The notes: a model not told the origin generated them from the letters alone. Counted from the first letter of the stretch, positions 23,510 through 32,599 are shown. The stretch is DNA of 46,138 nt from Acidobacteriota bacterium (GCA_022562055.1 JADFQA010000025.1:1-46138), one strand, 5' to 3'. Program-made: numbers and translations.

Positions 23510-25016
23510 ATCGCTCGCTCAACTGATTTCCGGTGCAGTGCGGAGGATCAGGCTTGAGAGGTCCCTCGACAGCGCAGTGGTGTTGCTTGCGGTTGCAGGC
23601 GCAGTATCTGCGATTGTTCTCGGTGTGGCGCGCATCGTTGTGCTGGTGTGGGCAGAGCGGTTCGCCCTTGGACTGGTGGTGGCGGCAGTGCTGGCAGCCG
23701 TCGGAGTTGGCATTACACGCCGTCCGACACGACGGGTGGCGGCTCTAGCAGTCGATGAACGACTCGACGGCGCCGACCGAGTTTCAACTGCACTGGATCT
23801 TGTCGGTCGCGGAGAGACCGGGCGGCTTGCCGAATTGCAGGTCGCCGGCGCCGCGGCTTGGGCTGATGGCCGATCGATGAGCGAGTTTGGCCGTTGGTCG
23901 CCACAACCGAAGCTGCTGGCGTTAGCTGCGTTAACTCTGGTTGCGTCTGTGGTTCTTGCGGTGCCTGCGTCTCAAGCGGACGCTGAACTGCAACGCAGAC
24001 AGGACGTTGAGCAAGTCGTGGACCAGATTGCTGACGAGATCGAAATTGTCGCGGACGAAATCGGGACGCCCGAAGTCCGCGAAAGGCTACGCGAGGCCGC
24101 CAAGGAATTGCGCGAAGCGCCCGACCTCGAACGTGCAATGGAGACACTCGCCGAGGCGAGACAGGCCCTTGCCGAGGGCACCGACGACCAAGCGTTGGCC
24201 CTCAAGACCGCGCTCGCCGGTCTCGAGGACAAGATTGCACAATCGCCGTTGGGTGAGGGTGCAACGGCGCAAGAGCAGCTGCAGAATCTGGCAGAGAACG
24301 CCGACACGCTGTCGCAAGCTGACCGTTCGGCAGCGGTCCAACGGCTTCGAGAGCTCGCGGACGATACGGCCGGCTCGTCGAGTGCGCTGTCTGATGCTCT
24401 AGACAAGGCCGCCGACGAGCTGTCTCGCGGTGGCGGCGCTGACGCTGTCGCCGCGGCCGCTGATGCGGTCCAGGCCGCAGGAGTCCGAGTCGCGGCGCAG
24501 CAGGACAGATCAATGGCTTCGGCCGCAGTTCGCGACGCGCAGCAAAGTGTATCCAACGCACAGCAGCAACAGCAGGGGCAAGGGCAGGGGCAGGGGCAGG
24601 GGCAGGGGCAGGGGCAGGGGCAGGGCCAAGGTCAAGGTGGCGGCGGGGGAGGGGGCGGCTCGGGCGGTGGTGGGGCTTCGAGCCAGCAACCAGGCAGTGG
24701 GACCGGGAATCAGGTCAACGGCCCGGCATTCGGGGACAAGGATGCCGCCAAGGACCCCGCCCGATCGGAAATCTACGACCCGACCGGAGGGCAGCGTGGC
24801 GATGAGGTGCAGGTGCGGTTCGGTGTTGAAAACCCTGATGGGACAATCACCGGCAAAGCCGAGGGTGAGGGTGGCCAAGCCAACGTTCCTCTCGCCCCGT
24901 ACACCGACCGTTACGCAGACTATCAGCGCACAGCAAACGATTCTCTCGAAACACTGTCCATTCCGGCATCGCTGAAAGACTTGATACGTACCTACTTTAC
25001 GGAGCTAGAACCATGA
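23496..25016 (+). CDS. Membrane-anchored coiled-coil protein with Gln-Gly tract
   Basis: 506 residues from GTG 23496, fixed by AAGGAGG seven bases upstream inside the permease gene. Two N-terminal membrane helices (SAVVLLAVAGAVSAIVLG and FALGLVVAAVLAAVGVG), a third near LLALAALTLVASVVLAV, then a long Glu/Ala/Gln-rich helical region likely to be coiled coil. A low-complexity QQQQQ-(GQ)n-GGGG linker follows, with a conserved-looking tail (ADYQRTANDSLETLSIPASLKDLIRTYFTELEP). The layout resembles DUF4175-like proteins found beside MoxR genes, and the tail is typical of that context. A structural or scaffolding role in the envelope is inferred. Its stop overlaps the moxR start by ATGA. Confidence 0.7.
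   Translation: MPLPESLAQLISGAVRRIRLERSLDSAVVLLAVAGAVSAIVLGVARIVVLVWAERFALGLVVAAVLAAVGVGITRRPTRRVAALAVDERLDGADRVSTALDLVGRGETGRLAELQVAGAAAWADGRSMSEFGRWSPQPKLLALAALTLVASVVLAVPASQADAELQRRQDVEQVVDQIADEIEIVADEIGTPEVRERLREAAKELREAPDLERAMETLAEARQALAEGTDDQALALKTALAGLEDKIAQSPLGEGATAQEQLQNLAENADTLSQADRSAAVQRLRELADDTAGSSSALSDALDKAADELSRGGGADAVAAAADAVQAAGVRVAAQQDRSMASAAVRDAQQSVSNAQQQQQGQGQGQGQGQGQGQGQGQGQGGGGGGGGSGGGGASSQQPGSGTGNQVNGPAFGDKDAAKDPARSEIYDPTGGQRGDEVQVRFGVENPDGTITGKAEGEGGQANVPLAPYTDRYADYQRTANDSLETLSIPASLKDLIRTYFTELEP
24570..24636 (+). repeat. Hexanucleotide repeat encoding Gln-Gly
   Basis: About ten copies of CAGGGG or close variants (CAAGGG, CAGGGC, CAAGGT) follow a CAG-rich start. They keep the reading frame and encode alternating Gln and Gly before a Gly run. 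Slippage would change the linker length by two residues per unit without breaking the gene. Confidence 0.85.
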
Positions 25017-25978
25017 CCCCAGAGAATTTCGCCTGCAAAGTGGAAGAGCTAGAACAACAGCTGTCCAGGGTGATTGTGGGTCAGGAAGACCTTGTCCGTT
25101 CGGTGCTTCTCGGACTCCTCAGCGAGGGCCACGTCCTGCTCGAAGGTGTCCCGGGTCTCGGTAAGACACTGCTCCTCAAGACACTCGGCGACGCGCTGGG
25201 CGTGGCGTTTGGGAGGATCCAATTCACGCCCGATCTCATGCCCGCCGACATCATTGGGACCAACGTCCTCAAAGGCGACGGGTTTTCGTTTCATCGCGGT
25301 CCGGTGTTCGCCAACGTTGTGCTCGCGGACGAAGTGAACCGCGCCACACCAAAAACTCAGTCAGCCTTGCTCGAAGCAATGCAGGAACACCAAGTGACAC
25401 TGAGCGGTGTTACACATCCACTGCCGCGGCCGTTTTTTGTCATGGCGACACAGAACCCGATTGAAATGGAAGGTACATACCCTCTCCCGGAGGCACAGCT
25501 CGACCGGTTCCTGTTCAAGGTACTGGTCCCATTCCCACCGCAGGATGACATTGTCGGCATTCTGGAGAGGACGACCGGTACCGAGGTCGTGGAAGTCAAG
25601 CCGGTGTTGGGGCGAGAAGACCTCATTGATATGCTCGCGCTTGTTCGCGAGACTCCTGTCGGGTCGCACCTCTTGGGTTACGCCGCGACGTTGATTTCGG
25701 CAACTCACCCAGACTCGCCGCTTGCACCCGAGCGCGTGAAGACATACGTCCGCTACGGAGCGAGTCCCCGTGGCGCCCAGGCAATGATCCTCGGTTCCAA
25801 AGCACGCACACTGGTAGAAGGCCGCACGCACGTCACGACAGATGACATCCATTTCACCGCACCACTTGCGCTCCGACATCGCCTGGTGCTCGGTTACGAA
25901 GCGGCCGTTGACGGCGTTTCGGCCGACGACCTCGTTGCCGATGTCCTTGAGGCCCACCCAGCTCCGACGGTCGACTAG
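25013..25978 (+). CDS. MoxR-family AAA+ ATPase
   Basis: A 321-residue AAA+ chaperone-like ATPase. Walker A GVPGLGKT at 45-52, Walker B LADEVNR, then ALLEAMQEHQVTL, sensor-type ATQNPIEMEGTYPLPEAQLDRF, and a C-terminal lid with SPRGAQAM. MoxR proteins act with VWA-domain partners to mature or remodel protein complexes. Here the DUF58 and two VWA genes follow directly, the standard partnership. It overlaps the previous gene by ATGA and shares one base with the DUF58 start. Cytoplasmic. Confidence 0.95.
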   Translation: MTPENFACKVEELEQQLSRVIVGQEDLVRSVLLGLLSEGHVLLEGVPGLGKTLLLKTLGDALGVAFGRIQFTPDLMPADIIGTNVLKGDGFSFHRGPVFANVVLADEVNRATPKTQSALLEAMQEHQVTLSGVTHPLPRPFFVMATQNPIEMEGTYPLPEAQLDRFLFKVLVPFPPQDDIVGILERTTGTEVVEVKPVLGREDLIDMLALVRETPVGSHLLGYAATLISATHPDSPLAPERVKTYVRYGASPRGAQAMILGSKARTLVEGRTHVTTDDIHFTAPLALRHRLVLGYEAAVDGVSADDLVADVLEAHPAPTVD

Positions 25979-26841
25979 TGATCCTCGACACGGACACGCG
26001 TTCGCGTCTGGACCGCCTTGCAGTCGTTTCCGGTGGCCGGGTCCGTGGGATCTGGACCGGGACAAATCGGTCGTCGCGCCTTGGCGAGTCCATGGATTTC
26101 GCCGACTACCGCGAATACACCCCGGGTGATGACTTCCGGCGCATCGACTACAACCTCTGGGCGCGCCTTGGGGTGGTGTTGATCAAGCTGTTCGAAGCAG
26201 AAGACGAGATGCCGCTACGCATCGTTTTGGACGCCAGTGGCTCCATGAAGTTTGGCCGCAAGTGGCGAACCGCCCAAGAGCTCGCCGGGATGGTCGCCTA
26301 CTTGGGACTCACCGGTGGTGACCGGGTGAGGCTGATGTCGACCGGCAAGACGGGTCGCACGACGCAGGGTCCGTGGCTTAGGCACCGTTCTTCTTGGCCG
26401 CAGTTTGAGGCGGCTATCGAGGCGATACAACCCGAAGGTGAAGGTGGTCTCGTTGAGGCGGCGCGAACCGCGGCGGCGTCGACATCTCTGCGCGGGCCAT
26501 TTGTGGTAGTTAGCGATCTGCTCGAACCTGGTTGGGAGACTGCAATCAAGATGCTCGGTTCGCGTGGTGGCGGCATCATTCTCCACACGCTGGCACCGTC
26601 TGAACTGGATCCCGATCTGACCGGTGACCTCACGCTGCGCGACGCTGAGAACTCCGCCGAGCGCAACGTTTCACTATCCGCAAAGGCTCTGGCGAGGTAC
26701 GTCGCAAAGGTCGAAGATTTCCGCAAGCAGGTCGAGAACGTGGCGGCATCGGTTCGGTTCTCCTACGCCTTTGTACGTGCCGACGCGGCCGCCTTACGCA
26801 CCGGGCTCGACCATCTTGTGCGTGCGGGGGCGGTGCGATGA
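25978..26841 (+). CDS. DUF58 protein (MoxR partner)
   Basis: A 287-residue DUF58 protein with the core motif GESMDFADYREYTPGDDFRRIDYNLWAR split over residues 36-63, and a VWA-like fold beginning at LRIVLDASGSMKFG, with Asp85-x-Ser-x-Ser as the metal-ion-dependent adhesion site. It lacks the N-terminal membrane helices many DUF58 proteins have, so it is probably cytoplasmic and may be the direct adaptor between MoxR and the membrane VWA proteins. The start is the GTG sharing its first base with the moxR TAG; the stop overlaps the next ATG. Confidence 0.92.
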   Translation: MILDTDTRSRLDRLAVVSGGRVRGIWTGTNRSSRLGESMDFADYREYTPGDDFRRIDYNLWARLGVVLIKLFEAEDEMPLRIVLDASGSMKFGRKWRTAQELAGMVAYLGLTGGDRVRLMSTGKTGRTTQGPWLRHRSSWPQFEAAIEAIQPEGEGGLVEAARTAAASTSLRGPFVVVSDLLEPGWETAIKMLGSRGGGIILHTLAPSELDPDLTGDLTLRDAENSAERNVSLSAKALARYVAKVEDFRKQVENVAASVRFSYAFVRADAAALRTGLDHLVRAGAVR

Positions 26842-28643
26842 ACCTGCTGGCGCCATTGGGTCTCGCCGCCGCTGCTCTGTCGGTACCGCTGATTGTCCTC
26901 TACATGCTGCGCAGCCGCCGCTCCACGGTCGAGGTGCCGTCCGTGATGCTTTGGGGGGACGAAGACGAGTTCGTCTCAGCAGCGGTACCGTGGCAGCGTC
27001 TAACGGTCACGGCGGCGTTGCTACTTCAAATCCTCGCGCTGATCCTGTTCGCGCTGGCTCTTGCCCGTCCGTTCGACCGTGTACAGACGGTTCTCGGGCC
27101 TCATACGGTGTGGGTTGTCGACACGTCGGGTTCGATGGCGATTGCCGGGCGTTGGGAGAAGACAACGTCAATTGTTTTCGATACGTTGAACGACGTATCT
27201 GAGGAACAGCTCGTGTCTGTTGTCGAGGCCGGCGTCGTCCCGCGCGTGGTCGTGGCCTTTACCTCCGACCCAGACGCTGTCCGTGCGGCGGTCGAGGGTC
27301 TCAAACCGGGTGGCGGCGAGGCCGATCTCAGCGCCGCCATCACACTTGCGCGAGGTCTGTCCACACCCGACCGGGCATCGTCCATCCTGCTGGTCTCCGA
27401 TGGAGATGACGAAGCCGCGCTTCCGGGTCCGATGGGTTCGGTCCGCCACATTCTTGTGAACGCCGTCGGCGACAACGTTGCCATAACCGCCCTCAACACC
27501 GACGTACCCGGTCAGGGCCTACCTCGCGTGTTCATCGAGGTCACGAGCTATTCGGCACGCAACGAAGAGGTAAAGCTTGAAGTGCTTGTCGACGGGCTTC
27601 CGATCAACACGGAGGTCCTAGCGCTCGCTCCCGCGGAACGCGTGTCGCGCGTCGTCCCGGTCGACGCCGGGCCGGGTCAGACAATCGAGGCGAGGCTAGT
27701 CGGCGCCGACGATGCCCTGCCCGCCGACGATTCCTCCGTCATCGTGCTCGGGGAAGCGACAACGGTGACTTCGGCTGTGGTCGGCGAAAGCTCGCCGTTC
27801 CTTGAAACACTGCTGCAAGCGCTGCCAGATGTGGTCCCGGCAACCACAGGGCAGGCCGACATCCTTGTCATCGATGTTGCGTCGGCCGCGACAATCGACC
27901 GTCCGACGTGGGTCATTGGCCCAACGGTGCCGCCCGCTGGGGTGACGGTCGTTGGGCGTATTGACGAGCCGGTTGTCACGTCGGTGCAACCGTCCGAACC
28001 TCTGCTAGAGGGTGTCGACCTGTCCAACCTGGCCATTGCGGAGGCCGCCATCGTCGAAGCGCCCGGCTGGTTTCCAATCGTTTCAGCAGGCAACGTCCCG
28101 TTGATACTGATCGGAGATGTTGAGGGTCAGCGTGTCGTCTACTTCACGTTCGATATTGTTCGCTCGAACTTGCCGGTGCAGGTCGCGTTCCCAATTCTCG
28201 GTGCTCGCATCATGGACTATCTGGCAGGGTCTCGCTTGTCGACTGCAGCAACCGCCCCCGCTGGTACACCCTTGACGCTGGTTGCGCCTCCAGGTTCGGT
28301 ACCGGTTGTCACGACTCCGGACGGTGACCGCATTGAGCTAAGCGCACAACGCAGGGTGTTCACCGCCACCGGCGATCCCGGCCTCTACACCGTTGTGTAT
28401 GAGGCCGAGGGTGAGTCGGTTGGGGGCTACGTTGCAGCCCGTCAGTTTTGGCCGTCAGAGTCCGAAGGCTCCTTCTTCCAACACACCGGCGGAGATGCCG
28501 CGGCGGACAGTGCCCTGGAGGACGGGTTCCTGACGAGAGAACGTGCCGCGTGGGTCGTCGCCGCATTGCTGCTCGTGATGCTTGCCGAGTGGTGGGTTGC
28601 TCTCGGGCGTCCCAACTTCGCACCACGCCGGGTACCGGCATGA
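26838..28643 (+). CDS. BatA-like membrane protein with VWA domain
   Basis: 601 residues. The N-terminus is the BatA type: a first membrane helix (LGLAAAALSVPLIVLYML), RSRRSTVEVPS, then a second helix (LLLQILALILFALALARP) placing the following VWA domain at the membrane. The MIDAS is intact at Asp95 (VVDTSGSM) and SDGD occurs later. A long beta-rich region follows, and a last helix near AAWVVAALLLVMLAEWW closes the protein. Proteins of this shape are partners of MoxR/DUF58 and are thought to display a metal-dependent adhesion surface. Both ends overlap neighbours by ATGA. Confidence 0.85.
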   Translation: MNLLAPLGLAAAALSVPLIVLYMLRSRRSTVEVPSVMLWGDEDEFVSAAVPWQRLTVTAALLLQILALILFALALARPFDRVQTVLGPHTVWVVDTSGSMAIAGRWEKTTSIVFDTLNDVSEEQLVSVVEAGVVPRVVVAFTSDPDAVRAAVEGLKPGGGEADLSAAITLARGLSTPDRASSILLVSDGDDEAALPGPMGSVRHILVNAVGDNVAITALNTDVPGQGLPRVFIEVTSYSARNEEVKLEVLVDGLPINTEVLALAPAERVSRVVPVDAGPGQTIEARLVGADDALPADDSSVIVLGEATTVTSAVVGESSPFLETLLQALPDVVPATTGQADILVIDVASAATIDRPTWVIGPTVPPAGVTVVGRIDEPVVTSVQPSEPLLEGVDLSNLAIAEAAIVEAPGWFPIVSAGNVPLILIGDVEGQRVVYFTFDIVRSNLPVQVAFPILGARIMDYLAGSRLSTAATAPAGTPLTLVAPPGSVPVVTTPDGDRIELSAQRRVFTATGDPGLYTVVYEAEGESVGGYVAARQFWPSESEGSFFQHTGGDAAADSALEDGFLTRERAAWVVAALLLVMLAEWWVALGRPNFAPRRVPA

Positions 28644-31357
28644 GGTTCGGTACGCCGCTGGTGCTTGTTGGCATAGTGCCCGCGGTTGCGCTGGTTCTGT
28701 GGGTCGCACGCAGGGGACACCGCACTGTCTCCGAACGACAGTTCAGGGTGGCCAAGATTCTCCGGGTCATCGGCGTGGTGCTCCTCATTGCAGCGCTCGC
28801 TCAGCCGACGATCTCGTCTGGATCAGATCAACGCACTGTGGTGTTCCTGCTTGACCGATCTGCGTCTGTGGGACCCGATGCGAGGGCGGCACAGGAGTCA
28901 TTCGTTCGTGAGGCGCTCGGTCTCCAGGGTGCGCTTGACCGCTCGGGTGTCGCGGTGTTCGGCGCTGATGTGAAGCTCGACTCAGCCATCGGTGAGCAGA
29001 TGACACTCGGCGACCTTACGAGCGTGGTTGATGCGTCGGCGACCGACATCGGCAGCGCCCTTGTCGCGCTTGGCGCGGTGCTTCCAACCGAGGGTTCGCG
29101 GCGGATCGTGTTGATCACCGATGGCGTGGACACCGCGGGCAACGCACGTGAGGTGAGCGCAGTTCTTGGCGAGAATGGAGTTGTGGTAGATGTTGTCCAA
29201 CTCACGGCCGCGATCCGGTCCGATGTTCTGATCAGATCTGTGAAGGCACCGGCTACGGCGCGGGTTGGCGACAATGTCAGCATCGAGATCGAAATCGAGT
29301 CGAGCATTGCCGGACCCGCAATAGTCACGGTCGACGACGGTTCGGGTTCTCCGCAGACACTTTCAGTAGACCTCGTCGGTGGCACACAGACGGTTACGGC
29401 GAACATTCAGGTGACTGAACCGGGGTTTGCACGCGTCAAGGTCACGATCGAGACCGCCAGCGACAGCGTTGCGCAGAACAACGTTGGCGAGGCCGGGATC
29501 AGAGTGCTCGGGTCACCGTCGGTTTGGGTCGTCGAGGGAAAGGCCGGAGACGCTGATCAGATCATTGCAGCGCTCAGCGCAAACGATGTGATCGTGAAAC
29601 GCGGTACCCAAATCCCCTCCGACGAGGCGCTTGCAGGGTACGACGGTGTCGTGCTGGTAAACGTCGTTGCGCCTGCAGCCGCGGACGTGACCAGGCTGAC
29701 AAGATATGTGGAAGACCTCGGTCGCGGCCTTGTCGTTGTAGGTGGAGACCAGGCCTTCGGGCTTGGCGGCTACCAGCAGTCTGCCCTCGAGGATCTGCTA
29801 CCGGTGATTTCCAATCCAGACGATTTCGTGCGGAGGCAGCCGGTTGCTGAGGTGCTCGTCATCGACACGTCCGGTTCGATGGCGGACTGCCACTGCGGAG
29901 ATGGCAACGGTGTTATGGATCCTGGCCAAGAGGGCGGCGGGGTCAACAAGACCGATATTTCGCGCGCTGGCGCTGAGCTTGCGATTGGCGCCTTACGCGA
30001 CGACGACCGCATCGGTGTCCTCGCGTTTACCTCAGGTACGCGCTGGGCGCTGCCTTTCGGGCTGAAACCCGATGATGCAACGGTGAAGGCGGCCGTTGGG
30101 TCACTGCGCCCTGAGGGTGACACTGAGATCTCGCAGGCGCTCGAAGTCGCCCTCGCCGAGGTACTCACCGCACCCGAGGAGATCAAGCACCTTGTGTTGT
30201 TCACCGATGGATGGGGTGAGGACCCGGAGCTTTTGGCGATTGCGCAGAAGATTGCAAACGCGGGGGTGACGCTGTCGGTCCTTGCGACCGGTGAGGGTAC
30301 CGGGACAACGCTCCGGCGTCTTGCCGGCATCGGTGGCGGTCAGTACTACCCGGGCCGTGACCTGCAGGCCATACCCGAGATCTTCGTCGAGGAGACGCTT
30401 CGGGTGTCCCGACCGTTGGTAGCCGAAGGTGTCTTCCTCCCAACGCTCGGCGCCGTGTCAGCGGTCACCAAGGGTCTGACGAGTGCACCTCCGCTCGGTG
30501 GCTACGTGCTTACGAAAGCCAAGAGCACCGCCGCGGTTGCACTTGAGATCGGTCCTGGCGATCCGCTGCTTGCTTCATGGCGGCGCGGTCTTGGCAGAGT
30601 TTCGGTGTGGGCTTCTGATGCGACAACCCGGTGGTCAGACTCGTGGGTTGCGTGGGAGGGATACGCGGAGTTCTGGACGGCGCTTGTGCGCGACACGCTG
30701 CCCGGTTCGCTGGATGCTTCTCCATCGCTTGTGTACCGAGACGGCAAGATTGAGGTGACGTACACACCCGGCGTCATGCCGTCGGATGCGGTCGCGACTG
30801 CGCAGGTCCGTGCACCGAGTGGCGAGCTTCTTGTTGTGCCACTCTCCCGCAGCGGCAACGGTGAATACTCCGGTGCGGTCCGGGCAACAGAGTCCGGCGC
30901 CTACTGGGTAGCGGTGTCGGTGTCAGGCGCCGATGGTGTCCTTGCGGAATCTGCGGCAGCTCTTGTCGCACCATACTCGGATGAGTTTGCGTTCCGGGAC
31001 CCAGACCCGACCCTGCTGCCCGATATCACGGAGCTGACCGATGGGCGTGTCGATCCGACGGCGGCGGGGGTGTGGGATCTCGCACCGCAACGCGGCACAA
31101 CCGACACGGACCTTGCTCCGTTGCTGGTGTTGCTTGCGCTGGTGCTGTTCTTCGCCGACGTTGTTCTGCGCCGGTTGGTGGTCCAGCGTGGTGACGCTGC
31201 GATATGGAAAGAATCCGTGTCGCTGCAAACCGCCCCAGTCGAGGCGATCCGCACCGACGGCGAAGGCGACGCCCCGACGGTCACCCAAGAGCGTGAGATT
31301 CACTCCGAGGAAGAGACCCTGGGCCAGCTACTCCGCCGCCGCCGTAAAGACGATTGA
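28640..31357 (+). CDS. Large membrane protein with two VWA-like domains and a GATase-like domain
   Basis: 905 residues from ATG 28640, which overlaps the preceding stop; the frame is open further upstream but lacks a better start. Two N-terminal helices are followed by a VWA-like domain (LLDRSAS, Asp72), a beta sandwich, a GATase1-like segment (YDGVVLVNVV, GLVVVGGDQAFGLGGY) and a second VWA domain with DTSGSM at 409-414. That second MIDAS is followed by an unusual Cys/His/Gly/Asp-rich insert (DCHCGDGNGVMDPGQE). A final membrane helix (LLVLLALVLFFADVVLRRLV) and a charged cytoplasmic tail end the protein. It closes the eight-gene chain. Confidence 0.85.
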   Translation: MRFGTPLVLVGIVPAVALVLWVARRGHRTVSERQFRVAKILRVIGVVLLIAALAQPTISSGSDQRTVVFLLDRSASVGPDARAAQESFVREALGLQGALDRSGVAVFGADVKLDSAIGEQMTLGDLTSVVDASATDIGSALVALGAVLPTEGSRRIVLITDGVDTAGNAREVSAVLGENGVVVDVVQLTAAIRSDVLIRSVKAPATARVGDNVSIEIEIESSIAGPAIVTVDDGSGSPQTLSVDLVGGTQTVTANIQVTEPGFARVKVTIETASDSVAQNNVGEAGIRVLGSPSVWVVEGKAGDADQIIAALSANDVIVKRGTQIPSDEALAGYDGVVLVNVVAPAAADVTRLTRYVEDLGRGLVVVGGDQAFGLGGYQQSALEDLLPVISNPDDFVRRQPVAEVLVIDTSGSMADCHCGDGNGVMDPGQEGGGVNKTDISRAGAELAIGALRDDDRIGVLAFTSGTRWALPFGLKPDDATVKAAVGSLRPEGDTEISQALEVALAEVLTAPEEIKHLVLFTDGWGEDPELLAIAQKIANAGVTLSVLATGEGTGTTLRRLAGIGGGQYYPGRDLQAIPEIFVEETLRVSRPLVAEGVFLPTLGAVSAVTKGLTSAPPLGGYVLTKAKSTAAVALEIGPGDPLLASWRRGLGRVSVWASDATTRWSDSWVAWEGYAEFWTALVRDTLPGSLDASPSLVYRDGKIEVTYTPGVMPSDAVATAQVRAPSGELLVVPLSRSGNGEYSGAVRATESGAYWVAVSVSGADGVLAESAAALVAPYSDEFAFRDPDPTLLPDITELTDGRVDPTAAGVWDLAPQRGTTDTDLAPLLVLLALVLFFADVVLRRLVVQRGDAAIWKESVSLQTAPVEAIRTDGEGDAPTVTQEREIHSEEETLGQLLRRRRKDD

Positions 31358-31365
31358 TGATCCGG

Positions 31366-31413
31366 CGTCTGGCGCTTGCTCGTACCGCATATCGCACGAG
31401 CAAGCGCCAGACG
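31366..31413. terminator. Perfect 18-bp inverted repeat after the ABC/MoxR chain
   Basis: CGTCTGGCGCTTGCTCGT (31366-31383) is exactly complementary to ACGAGCAAGCGCCAGACG (31396-31413) with a 12-base loop. It begins eight bases after the last stop codon. No T run follows, so it may be a Rho-independent-like stop without a U tract, a stabilising 3' end, or a protein site. Confidence 0.7.
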
Positions 31414-31551
31414 TGGAGAGTTCTGCCGATCATGGCGGATGTATTCGGAACGCGCAGAGGTGATTTGCTGCATTAGTATGGGATTGCGGTGTCGTCGGCA
31501 AGGTGCGCGCGCTGAACCGTCCGGTCGAACGTGCCGGGCCTTGGGAGGGAA

Positions 31552-31899
31552 ATGAATCGACGAATATATATCTCGTTAATACTCGCCGGAGCAATGGTTG
31601 CAATATCGTGTGGGTCGAGTGCCTACGACATTCCAGCCGACAAACGTGCCGGTGTTGCGAGTATGGGTGTGAGTAACACCGGACGAACCGACATTACCGA
31701 AGCGCAGTGGGTGGCGATCGCAGCCCGGGCATGCAACGAGGGTGGGTGGGATTGGGAGGTCGCTGGCCGTATCGCCGATGAGATGATCGGCCCGGCCCAA
31801 CCTGGGAGCGGGGCGCACACGGTGTGGTTGCTGCTCACTGTCGGGTGTCATGAGCTGATACCAGACGACGCTCTTCTGCGCGGCCCTCCGGGGCTCTAA
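31552..31899 (+). CDS. Small predicted lipoprotein, DUF732-like
   Basis: 115 residues from ATG 31552, chosen because GGGAGGGA lies directly upstream. A type II signal peptide (NRRIYISLILAGAMVAISC) ends with Cys20. The mature part has two further cysteines, in AARACNEGGWDWEV and LTVGCHEL, spaced as in DUF732-like small secreted actinobacterial proteins, where they form a disulfide. The family match is tentative. The function is unknown and the gene appears to be alone. Confidence 0.65.
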   Translation: MNRRIYISLILAGAMVAISCGSSAYDIPADKRAGVASMGVSNTGRTDITEAQWVAIAARACNEGGWDWEVAGRIADEMIGPAQPGSGAHTVWLLLTVGCHELIPDDALLRGPPGL

Positions 31900-31991
31900 T
31901 CACCGGGTGCCCTCGACCCGCCTGGCCGTGAACCGAGGCGAGTCGCCCTTCGTGTGCGAGCGCAAGCAGTTCACGCGCTCGAAACGTGTAC

Positions 31992-32020
31992 TTCACATGC
32001 TCGACTCAAGCATGTAGAGT
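31992..32020 (+). promoter_or_regulatory. Leaderless promoter with embedded operator for the AbiE-like pair
   Basis: TTCACA (31992-31997) and TAGAGT (32015-32020) are separated by 17 bases, and the ATG at 32027 falls where transcription should begin, so the mRNA is probably leaderless. The spacer is filled by a perfect inverted repeat ACATGCT-N7-AGCATGT (31995-32015). A repressor bound there would block the promoter; the winged-helix protein of the pair is the obvious candidate. Promoter and operator are read by eye. Confidence 0.55.
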
Positions 32021-32026
32021 ACCCGT

Positions 32027-32599
32027 ATGGACCTCGGTGTACAAGAAGTTGAGCACGCGTTGCGCTCTCTCGGAGCGCTTCTTGCGTCGCGCCGCCAGCA
32101 CCTCGACGTTGCGATAGTTGGTGGTTCGGCGCTGCTTCTGATGGGGTACTCAAGTCGGGCCACCCAGGATGTCGATGTTGTAGGAACTGTTGTTGACGGC
32201 GAGGTTGTCCGCACCCGAGAACTGCCGGAGCCGGTTCGCGTTGCAGTTACCGAGGTCGGTGCTGCTTTGGGATTGGGTCCGACATGGCTGAATCTCGGCC
32301 CGGCATCGCTTGTAGATCTCGGCTTGCCGTCCGGATTCACCGAACGTGCTGCTGTGCGTCGATTCGACACGTTGACCATACTGATTGCCGACCGCATCGA
32401 TCAGATCCATTTCAAACTGTATGCCGCCGCCGATTCGGGACCACACAGCAAGCATTTCGCCGATCTGCAGGTTCTGGGGCCTTCGGGGGAAGAGTTGATG
32501 CGGGCCGCAGCGTGGTGTGCAACTCACGACCCGTCGCCCGACTTCACTCACGAGCTCGACGCTGTCATAGCAACCCTCGGCGGAACCGACGATGAGTAG
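32027..32599 (+). CDS. AbiEii-like (DUF6036-type) nucleotidyltransferase, possible type IV toxin
   Basis: A 190-residue protein with the minimal nucleotidyltransferase motif VAIVGGSALLLMGYSSRATQDVDVV (helix with GGSAL, then T-x-D-x-D). AbiEii-type toxins and DUF6036 proteins share this core and transfer nucleotides to an RNA or protein target. The remainder (FDTLTILIADRIDQIHFKLYAA and KHFADLQ) matches the lysine/aspartate-rich second half of such enzymes. The start is at the predicted transcription start. Its end overlaps the winged-helix gene by eight bases. A toxin role is inferred from the pairing. Confidence 0.7.
   Translation: MDLGVQEVEHALRSLGALLASRRQHLDVAIVGGSALLLMGYSSRATQDVDVVGTVVDGEVVRTRELPEPVRVAVTEVGAALGLGPTWLNLGPASLVDLGLPSGFTERAAVRRFDTLTILIADRIDQIHFKLYAAADSGPHSKHFADLQVLGPSGEELMRAAAWCATHDPSPDFTHELDAVIATLGGTDDE

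Noticed and set aside
24570-24640. Possible CRISPR-like or minisatellite array
   Set aside because: Repeats are six bases with no spacers and encode Gln-Gly in frame; it is a coding tract.
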